Source: Candidatus Eiseniibacteriota bacterium
GTDB taxonomy: Bacteria > Joyebacterota > Joyebacteria > Joyebacterales > Joyebacteraceae
Length of the DNA stretch: 10,035 nt
NCBI GenBank assembly: GCA_030610515.1
Contig: JAUWRQ010000012.1
Coordinates: forward strand, 1 to 10,035
Reading direction: 5' to 3'
Below the pieces are notes generated by a model. The model was not told where the DNA came from and ran no database searches. It saw only the letters and a list, made by a program, of their open reading frames with translations. A program made the translations under genes and the position numbers. Positions 1-5,744 of this stretch are shown here, piece after piece (position 1 is the first letter of the stretch; each line of letters starts with the position of its first letter).

Positions 1-1110
1 AACACCCTGCCCGATAGCCTCGATAACAGTGTCGGCGGCGAGATGGAACTCGGTCCCCGGCACGTCCTCGGCGTTCGACGGAACCAGGAGCCCTGGCACC
101 CTCCACCGGATGCCGACACCCTCGTAGCCGGCGACCGCTCCGTCCTTCTCTGATATGCCAACGGGCCGCGTCCTCGTGTGGAACTCGATGCCTTCGCTCT
201 GCGCCAGTTCTACCTCGGAACGGAAGGCCGGCATCTCGTCGCGAGATTCCAGGCAACACAGGTCGACGCGGGAGGCCCCGAGTCTGAGAGCGGTCGACGC
301 GGCGTCTATCGCGACGTTGCCGCCGCCGATCACGACAACCCACTCGCCGACGTGAGGGCGCTCGCCGGCGGCCGCATTCGAGAGGAACTCGCCCGCCAGG
401 AACACGCCCGACAGATCCTCTCCGGGAAGCCCTATTCGGTAGGACCTCCAGAGACCCGTGGAGACGAAGACGGCGTCGAAGCCCTCGTCGAGCAGCCCGG
501 CGGGGTCCTCAACGGACTCACCGTATCTCAGCGCGGCGCCCAGTCGGGAGACGTACGTGAGCTCCGACTCCGTGAAGACCGGGTCGAGCCTGAACGGCGG
601 GATGCCTCTCGTCAGCACGCCGCCGGGCGCGTCGGCTCCGTCGAAGATCTCGACGTCGACGCCCGCCCGCCTGAGCTCGGCCGCCGCCGCGAGTCCGCCC
701 GGCCCCGCACCGACGACGGCTACGCGTCCACCCATATCACCCACGTCGGGAAGAGGCGCGACCTCCGCGAGCTCGGCGTCGCCGGCGAAACGCTGCAGAC
801 CCGCGATGTCTATTGGAGTGTCCAGCGCCGCCCTCGTGCAGTGCTCCATGCACAGGATCTCCTGCGGGCAGACGCGTCCGCATATGCCGACTAGGATATT
901 CGCTTCCCGCACGAGTCTCGCGGCGCCGCGGAAGTTGCCGAACCTTATCTTCCGTATGAAACGCCTCACATCCACGCCAGCGGGGCATCCGTCGTTGCAG
1001 GGCGGCTCATCACACATGAGACAACGCGAGGCCTCTATCACCGCCTCATGCTGCGCGTACGTGCGCCCCTGTTCTCGAAGCTCATCGGGGACAACGGGTC
1101 TCCTGTTCAT
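1..1110 (-). CDS. PreT/GltD-like FAD- and NAD(P)-dependent oxidoreductase with N-terminal Fe-S domain (3' end cut by window)
   Basis: The frame stays open from the ATG at 1108-1110 to the window edge, giving 370 residues; the C-terminus lies outside. The N-terminal domain (about 25-110) has Cys30, 33, 38, 42 and Cys81, 87, 91 in the same spacing as the two N-terminal 4Fe-4S clusters of dihydropyrimidine dehydrogenase. Gln106 in GLQRF sits where that enzyme uses a glutamine ligand. An FAD-binding Rossmann motif follows (VAVVGAGPGGLAAA, from 130), then a second dinucleotide site (VVVIGGGNVAIDAA, 258-271) expected to bind NAD(P)H. The family passes electrons between NAD(P)H and a partner subunit, as in PreT-PreA or GltD-GltB. 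Length so far suits a usual size of roughly 450 residues. The ATG is preceded by AAAGG at 7 nt, and it lies 3 nt after the stop of the gene before it. No partner subunit is visible, so the substrate is unknown; GltD and PreT cannot be told apart here. Confidence 0.9.
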   Translation of the reverse strand, partial: MNRRPVVPDELREQGRTYAQHEAVIEASRCLMCDEPPCNDGCPAGVDVRRFIRKIRFGNFRGAARLVREANILVGICGRVCPQEILCMEHCTRAALDTPIDIAGLQRFAGDAELAEVAPLPDVGDMGGRVAVVGAGPGGLAAAAELRRAGVDVEIFDGADAPGGVLTRGIPPFRLDPVFTESELTYVSRLGAALRYGESVEDPAGLLDEGFDAVFVSTGLWRSYRIGLPGEDLSGVFLAGEFLSNAAAGERPHVGEWVVVIGGGNVAIDAASTALRLGASRVDLCCLESRDEMPAFRSEVELAQSEGIEFHTRTRPVGISEKDGAVAGYEGVGIRWRVPGLLVPSNAEDVPGTEFHLAADTVIEAIGQGV

Positions 1111-1113
1111 TGC

Positions 1114-3153
1114 TCAGCCTTTCAGGTCGAGAGACGCGCCGAGCGCGTACTCCCCTCGCCCAGGCCCTCCTGACAGGCGGATCGAGATCCCCATCCTCCC
1201 AGAAGCGCCGATCTTCAGGCGAATATACCACCTCGCTCCCGACGCGTTCAAGGTGCGCAGGGCGAATTCCCCCGGCAGTCGTGGTTCATACTGCACGATG
1301 GCGGGGACGGAGCCCCACGACGTAGCGGAGGTGGCACCCACCGAGAGCAACGAGCGATCTCCGATGGAAGTCTCCCATCTCGCTGAGATCGCGCGGAGCC
1401 TCCCGAGTTCCTCGCCCTCGCGAGTCGAGGTGACGGTCGTGAACGTGACGCGGAGCGGATCGCTCCCCGCGGTGCGAAGCGACAGGCGCACGCGCGTCGC
1501 CGTCGTCGCGCCGGTCTCGTGCGTTTCGTCACCGCCCGCGGGCGCCTCGCCCTGAGGATCGTCGCCGTCCGCGTCGTCTCCCGCGATGTCGGTCCGGACA
1601 CGGAGCTCGGCGCCGAACGTACCGACTCCCGCTACCCGTGCCTCCGCCCCCAACGTTGTTCGATGTCTCACGTCCGGGAGTTCCTCGTGGTACGATCTCC
1701 ACGGTCGCCCGGACACCAGCATCTCCGCCCGTAGCCGCGAGCTCCTGACCGGCTCGTACTCGAACCCCATCCAACCGCATGTCCCGTTCTGCCCGCCGGA
1801 CACGCCAGGGAGTCCACCGCCACGTGGCAACCAGAACCCTCGCGAGAGATGCCCGCAGCCGAACCGGGCTCGCACGCTTCCTCTGCGGACGCGGGCCGCC
1901 ACGACGAACGCGTGCCCTCCGAAGGACGTCATCGCTCCCTCTGCTCCCAGGACCCACTCAGCCGCCGAGCATCTCACGTCGAACGACGCGGCGGAGAGTT
2001 CTTCGCCGTGAAAACGAAACCTCTGGCGTTCCGGGTCGCCGCGAGCCAGACCAGGGGTGTAGACAAGAGACAGCGCGGTGCAACCGACGTCCAACGCGCT
2101 CATCGGACTCGCGGAGAGACGTCCTGCCAGACACGTCTCTGTCAGCGTGTTCATCCCGGACCGCTCGCCGTCCGTCCGATGATGCCCGGAGGTCCGCAAG
2201 GAGCTCGCCAGCCCGTCCTCGTCCATGGTGGCGTCGAGCTGTGTGCGTGTCGCCAGGAGCGCCACATCGAGTGGTCCGCGACCTGCCCGGATGTGCGCGC
2301 CCCTCAAGGACGCGACCTCGCCGGCCCCGTCGTAGCCGCGCGCCCGGTCCGACCGACGCGGAAACGTAGCGACGCCCGTGAAGCTGCCTCCCGCGAACAG
2401 CAGCCCCTGACCCCAGTCGACGAGCACGTCCCCCGCTTCGCAGGAGAGCCTGTACGAGCCGGGGCCGCCCGAGGGCGCCCGCCATGACGCGTGGAACGCG
2501 GTGTGATCGAAGAGCTGTCGTTCCCACGGGTCGCGTTCGAATGAGACGCCTGCGCGCCACGCTTCCCCACCAGCAAGCCTGAATCTCGCGAAGGGCGCCG
2601 CCGCGTCCCCAACGTCCCCAACGCTCCGCATCCCCCACCGATCACCCGGGTCCACCCGCCACGAGGAGCGAACCCGAACGCTCCACGTGATTTCGTTCGA
2701 ATCATCCTGCCGGCTCGTCGCCGCGAGCGCTCCGGACGACTGCCCGCAGGTCACGTACGGCCTGATGGCCCTCACGAACCCAGAGGAGAATCGGGGCGAC
2801 GCAGCGAGGTCCTCGACCGTATCGAAGCCACCCTTCTCCCGCCGAAGCGCGACGATCGCCGCGGCGTCCGCCGGGTCGAGACCGGGAATGCGTGCGAGCT
2901 CGTGCACAAGGGCCGCGTTCAGGTCGAGCGGGTTCGCCCGGAACGCCGCTGCCTCTCTCATCAGCACGCTGAGGAACTCACCCGCCTCCGGAACGTCTCC
3001 ATCGTCGCCGCTCCACGAGAGGAGAGCGTCGGACATCGGAGTGTCGTCGTCCCGAGCGTGTTCTTCTGCACGGACGAGCCCCGGACTCACGAGAATGAAC
3101 ACGAGAAGCGGCGCAGCGCACGCGGCGCTACTGAAACAACGATATCGTCGCAA
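1114..3153 (-). CDS. Outer-membrane beta-barrel protein with N-terminal ComEA-type helix-hairpin-helix domain
   Basis: I place the start at TTG 3151-3153 (679 residues). GGGAG lies 9 nt upstream, and this start puts a signal peptide at the N-terminus: basic RRYR, a hydrophobic core, and likely cleavage after VRA at residue 29. A longer reading from 3288 is open but would bury the signal peptide. Residues about 75-134 form a helix-hairpin-helix domain like ComEA (DLNAALVHELARIPGLD, then REKGGFDTVEDLA). The second hairpin reads SPRFS rather than a canonical PG-type turn. The remaining 540 residues show alternating amphipathic strands, aromatic residues at strand ends, and an acidic loop (GDDADGDDPQGEAPAGGDE), as expected of a barrel. 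Proteins of about 700 residues with this architecture are known in Bacteroidetes-like genomes, where their role is not established. ComEA itself binds DNA during uptake. The start overlaps the preceding gene by 26 nt. DNA binding here is inferred from the domain. Confidence 0.85.
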   Translation of the reverse strand: MRRYRCFSSAACAAPLLVFILVSPGLVRAEEHARDDDTPMSDALLSWSGDDGDVPEAGEFLSVLMREAAAFRANPLDLNAALVHELARIPGLDPADAAAIVALRREKGGFDTVEDLAASPRFSSGFVRAIRPYVTCGQSSGALAATSRQDDSNEITWSVRVRSSWRVDPGDRWGMRSVGDVGDAAAPFARFRLAGGEAWRAGVSFERDPWERQLFDHTAFHASWRAPSGGPGSYRLSCEAGDVLVDWGQGLLFAGGSFTGVATFPRRSDRARGYDGAGEVASLRGAHIRAGRGPLDVALLATRTQLDATMDEDGLASSLRTSGHHRTDGERSGMNTLTETCLAGRLSASPMSALDVGCTALSLVYTPGLARGDPERQRFRFHGEELSAASFDVRCSAAEWVLGAEGAMTSFGGHAFVVAARVRRGSVRARFGCGHLSRGFWLPRGGGLPGVSGGQNGTCGWMGFEYEPVRSSRLRAEMLVSGRPWRSYHEELPDVRHRTTLGAEARVAGVGTFGAELRVRTDIAGDDADGDDPQGEAPAGGDETHETGATTATRVRLSLRTAGSDPLRVTFTTVTSTREGEELGRLRAISARWETSIGDRSLLSVGATSATSWGSVPAIVQYEPRLPGEFALRTLNASGARWYIRLKIGASGRMGISIRLSGGPGRGEYALGASLDLKG
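1118..1122 (-). promoter_or_regulatory. Shine-Dalgarno for the PreT/GltD-like gene
   Basis: AAAGG on the coding strand, 7 nt before ATG 1108-1110 and inside the last codons of the preceding gene. It supports this start and tight coupling to the barrel gene. Confidence 0.55.
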
Positions 3154-4036
3154 AGGAACTGACTCCCAGCTCGGGGTGCCATTGGCAGGCAGCGTCCACA
3201 ACAAGCTTCCTCGCTCCAAGAGGACGCGCGGGAACGGACACGCCGATCCCGGCCGCGAAGAGACCTGGTCGTGTTCCCGTCCCCGCACGCAACGTGAGTA
3301 CGCGCGTCACATCGAACTCCACTCCCAGCGTTGCTCCGGGCTCGAACCCTGTCTCCAGCAGGGCCGACGTAACGAGGACAAGGCGATCGATCGCCATCGA
3401 CGCTCCCAACACGCAATGTGACGCGACAGGCGACCCCCGGATCGACGCGCCGCCGACGTTCAGAAAGCGGCAGTGGGCTGACAGCCGCTCCAGCAGCGTC
3501 GCGCTCACACCCGCGTCGACGACCGCCGACCACTCGTCCTCCACTCCGCGCGCGGACAGGCCGAGGGCGCGGACCCGAAGATCGACGAGAGAGCCACGTT
3601 CGACGCGCCGGGATACGCCGAGGCCCAGCACACGCTCCTGGTACACGGGAGAACCGAACGCGGAGAGTTCCACTGCGATGCCCACGCGCCCCGCGCGCGA
3701 CAGGAGAGCCCTCCAGCCGCGGACCTCCGGGAGCCCGAAGAGCTCCCACGCCGAGAGCTCGGCGCTCCACCGCACGCTGTCGTCCGCCGCCGCGATCCAC
3801 GTTCCGCCCGGTCGCCCGAGCGCCGCCAGACCCGCAGTCCGCGCATCGGGCCAGGGGTCTTCGAACGCCCCGCACGCGGCCTCGGCCATCGCGAGAACCA
3901 CCGCGAGAAGAGTCATCGCGTGAGCCGTGGAAAGAGCCGCAGAGAGAGCCGCCAGCGGGTGAGCCGCGGAAAACGCCGGCGGCGGGAGAACAGCCGCCGC
4001 GCTAGCGCACGAGGCCCAGAGCTCTCTTCTCGTCAA
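3128..4036 (-). CDS. PorV-like outer-membrane beta-barrel protein
   Basis: A protein of about 260 mature residues that I assign to PorV/UPF0164-like barrels from its strand pattern and its C-terminus. The end reads LVVDAACQWHPELGVSSFAT followed by ISLFQ, close to the family ending of a basic or aromatic strand, H-x-E-L-G, and a final aromatic-rich strand. The stretch FEDPWPDARTAGLAALG looks like the mature N-terminus. The start is unresolved. TTG 4034-4036 has a good Shine-Dalgarno (AAGGGGG, 6 nt spacer) and overlaps the preceding gene by 35 nt, but gives a long Ala-rich leader. ATG 3914-3916 gives a short signal peptide (MTLLAVVLAMAEAACGA) with no basic residue and no visible ribosome site. 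I chose the TTG because its neighbours all have ribosome sites. PorV-type proteins help display surface proteins in type IX secretion; whether this one does so with the adjacent FlgD-domain protein is inference. Confidence 0.75.
   Translation of the reverse strand: MTRRELWASCASAAAVLPPPAFSAAHPLAALSAALSTAHAMTLLAVVLAMAEAACGAFEDPWPDARTAGLAALGRPGGTWIAAADDSVRWSAELSAWELFGLPEVRGWRALLSRAGRVGIAVELSAFGSPVYQERVLGLGVSRRVERGSLVDLRVRALGLSARGVEDEWSAVVDAGVSATLLERLSAHCRFLNVGGASIRGSPVASHCVLGASMAIDRLVLVTSALLETGFEPGATLGVEFDVTRVLTLRAGTGTRPGLFAAGIGVSVPARPLGARKLVVDAACQWHPELGVSSFATISLFQ
3163..3167 (-). promoter_or_regulatory. Shine-Dalgarno deciding the TTG start of the HhH-barrel gene
   Basis: GGGAG on the coding strand, 9 nt before TTG 3151-3153. 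It lies within the 3' end of the PorV-like gene. Together with the signal peptide that begins at this TTG, it decides the start against the longer open reading from 3288. Confidence 0.65.
3922..3967 (-). repeat. Four degenerate GAGCCGY repeats upstream of the alternative ATG of the PorV-like gene
   Basis: On the plus strand GAGCCGT occurs at 3922-3928, and GAGCCGC at 3934-3940, 3946-3952 and 3961-3967. The spacings are 12, 12 and 15 nt, all multiples of three. In the PorV-like frame they encode an Ala-rich periodic stretch (AAH, AAL, AAL, TAH). Two longer 17-nt near-copies, 3917-3933 and 3956-3972, differ at three positions. The in-frame spacing mildly favours translation through this stretch, so it bears on the start of that gene. 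Confidence 0.6.
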
Positions 4037-5711
4037 TGAACACCCCCTTGCGAGCGTCGATGGCCTCGAACCTCACCACGTACAGCCCGGACGGAAGGAC
4101 CTGACCTGTTTCATCGCTCCCGTCCCAGAGAACCTCCACCCTGGAGGCGGAGGCACGATGATCGACCAGCGTTACCCTCTTCCTCCCCCTAACGTCATAG
4201 ATCGAGACGCGAATGGTCGCCCTCGCCAGCGGCAGATCGTAGGAGATGACGGTCCGGTCGCTCTGGCCGTCGCCGTCGGGCGTGAACGGGTTGGGCGCCA
4301 CGTGGAGGCGACCCTGAGCGGGCGAGGCGGGCAGGAAGATGCTGTTGTCCGCACACGGCGTCGACCCGACAGGGTCGACGGAGCTTCCCCAGTTGCACGG
4401 CTCGTCCGCTGAGACATCGATGCGCACCCGCTCCAGGGAGATCCCTCTCTCTCCGCCCCAGGCATCGTCGTACCGCACGCGCTCAATCGGAGTCCCGAAC
4501 GCATCGAGAAGAGCAACCGTGTCGTCCGCCGAGAGGGCCTCCCACCCTGCCGTGCGGACCACGCGGCACGCGGACCCGGCCTGCACTGCGGCCGTGTCCC
4601 GCGCGACAACGATGTACGCGCCTGCCGGCACGATCGGAGCCGAGTCCGGCGGCGGCACGATCGGGTACGTGTCCTCATCGTCCCCGAGCAACCACCCGGT
4701 CGGGTCGATCGGACCGTCCGACTCGTTCCGGAACTCGACCCACTCCGTGCCGCCCTCCTGGGGTGAGAACATGATCTCGCTCAGTCTGAGAAGCCCCCCG
4801 GGAGCACCCACGGTGAAGCTCGTGGCCGCCGCATCGTTCCCGGGACTGCCGTCGTTCGGAGCGGACACCGTGACGAGCGCCTCGTGGTATCCGGAGACGA
4901 GCGGGCACTGGAGCGTCACGTGTACGGTGTCGCGGGGAGACAGCTCGACGTCGATCGGAACCGTCGACACGGGCAGACTTCCTCCGTCCAGGAAGACCGC
5001 GAGCGATGCCGTTCCCTGCGCCACTGTCATGGAACCTTCGTTCCGCACCACAGAACGGAGCGCGGGTGGCTCCGACTCTCCGAAGACGACGGCTCCCGCG
5101 TGCACTACCTCGACGGAGAGGTCGACCTCGGGCGAGTTCCCGGCCCCGGGCGTAGGCGAAGGCTCTGGACGGAAGTCGAACGCGTTGTCATCGTGGTCGT
5201 AGCAATCGGGGCTCCGCGCGAGCGAGCTCCCCGAGGGGACGTCCTCGGCCGGGCTTCCCTCGTAGTATTCGTGGAAGAGCGGCTCGCCCCACCCGACAAC
5301 GTCGACTACGTTCTCCCCGTCCGTCAGGCGCAGTCCGTCGGGGCCGTTCTGAAGGTCCAGGGCGGTAACGAAGTCAGGCTCCGGAACGACGGCCGACTCG
5401 CCGATGAGGAGGATCCCACCGACCTCGATGTAGTCGAAGTCACCGCCTATCCACTCGACGGTCCAATCGTCGGGATTGGCGCCGTTCCCGGTCTCGAGCG
5501 TCCAGCCGCCCAAGGGGACGCCCTCACGTCCGCAGTTCACGAGCTCCACGAACTCGAGACCGGTGTCAGAACCTTCGGGGTCGTAGAGAATTTCGTTGAT
5601 GACGACATGTGACGTCGGCGGTGACGCCGAGCTTGAGGGGGAAACCAGATGCGAGAGAACTGCGGACAAACAGAGAGACATAACGGCAAGCGAGAGTAGA
5701 CCCGGCCGCAT
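4002..5711 (-). CDS. Secreted protein with two lamin-tail domains, CARDB-like domain and FlgD-like C-terminal domain
   Basis: The start is ATG 5709-5711 (569 residues), because GGAGG lies 8 nt upstream. A GTG at 5718-5720 is in frame but lies inside that ribosome site. A signal peptide spans residues 1-30 (MRPGLLSLAVMSLCLSAVLS). Lamin-tail domain 1 spans about 35-192 (VVINEILYDPEGSDTGLEFV, closing with GSSLARS). A CARDB-like beta domain spans about 196-301. Lamin-tail domain 2 spans about 308-455 (RLSEIMFSPQEGGTEWVEF, closing with ISLERV and CNW). The end (468-569) is a FlgD-like Ig fold: PNPFTPDGDG, then YDVRGRKRV, then LPSGLYVVRFEA. Such C-terminal domains act as sorting or anchoring modules on secreted proteins in Bacteroidetes-like phyla. 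No catalytic domain is visible, so the role is probably adhesive, structural or ligand-binding at the cell surface. A gap of 33 nt separates it from the vWA gene before it. It is followed by two barrel genes that could form its export or docking partners. Confidence 0.9.
   Translation of the reverse strand: MRPGLLSLAVMSLCLSAVLSHLVSPSSSASPPTSHVVINEILYDPEGSDTGLEFVELVNCGREGVPLGGWTLETGNGANPDDWTVEWIGGDFDYIEVGGILLIGESAVVPEPDFVTALDLQNGPDGLRLTDGENVVDVVGWGEPLFHEYYEGSPAEDVPSGSSLARSPDCYDHDDNAFDFRPEPSPTPGAGNSPEVDLSVEVVHAGAVVFGESEPPALRSVVRNEGSMTVAQGTASLAVFLDGGSLPVSTVPIDVELSPRDTVHVTLQCPLVSGYHEALVTVSAPNDGSPGNDAAATSFTVGAPGGLLRLSEIMFSPQEGGTEWVEFRNESDGPIDPTGWLLGDDEDTYPIVPPPDSAPIVPAGAYIVVARDTAAVQAGSACRVVRTAGWEALSADDTVALLDAFGTPIERVRYDDAWGGERGISLERVRIDVSADEPCNWGSSVDPVGSTPCADNSIFLPASPAQGRLHVAPNPFTPDGDGQSDRTVISYDLPLARATIRVSIYDVRGRKRVTLVDHRASASRVEVLWDGSDETGQVLPSGLYVVRFEAIDARKGVFIDEKRALGLVR
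4043..4049 (-). promoter_or_regulatory. Candidate Shine-Dalgarno for the TTG start of the PorV-like gene
   Basis: AAGGGGG on the coding strand, 6 nt before TTG 4034-4036. It also encodes Lys-Gly-Val in the end of the lamin-tail gene, so it could be coincidental. The competing ATG at 3914-3916 has no purine-rich sequence in front of it. Confidence 0.45.
4359..4380. repeat. Perfect 9-bp inverted repeat inside the lamin-tail gene
   Basis: CGTCGACCC at 4359-4367 pairs with GGGTCGACG at 4372-4380 around the loop GACA. It falls between the second lamin-tail domain and the FlgD-like domain, in the codons for Val-Asp-Pro-Val-Gly-Ser-Thr. No T-run follows on either strand, so it is not an intrinsic terminator. 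The structure is plain in the sequence; a function is not shown. Confidence 0.5.
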
Positions 5712-5718
5712 CCACGAC

Positions 5719-5725
5719 ACCTCCC
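5719..5725 (-). promoter_or_regulatory. Strong Shine-Dalgarno for the lamin-tail gene
   Basis: GGGAGGT on the coding strand in the 33-nt gap after the vWA gene, with its GGAGG core 8 nt before ATG 5709-5711. It is the best ribosome site in the window. It rules out the in-frame GTG at 5718-5720, which overlaps it. Confidence 0.8.
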
Positions 5726-5744
5726 AGGGGCGCTGCGAAGCTCA

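Noticed and set aside
458..1555. Long plus-strand open frame of 365 codons
   Set aside because: It runs antisense across the oxidoreductase and the barrel gene, is rich in Ser, Pro, Arg and Thr with no recognisable domain, and both minus-strand genes have clear motifs. It is a high-GC shadow.
1849..2487. Plus-strand open frames over the HhH-barrel gene
   Set aside because: Arg-rich, low-information translations antisense to a protein with a signal peptide and a consistent strand pattern; no ribosome site or domain supports them.
3154..3288. Longer N-terminus for the HhH-barrel protein
   Set aside because: It would overlap the PorV-like gene by about 160 nt and bury a good signal peptide behind 45 residues. 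TTG 3153 has a ribosome site and places the signal peptide at the end.
5712..5744. Promoter or terminator in the gap between the vWA and lamin-tail genes
   Set aside because: Only 33 nt, largely taken by the ribosome site; no hairpin with T-run and no -10/-35-like pair.
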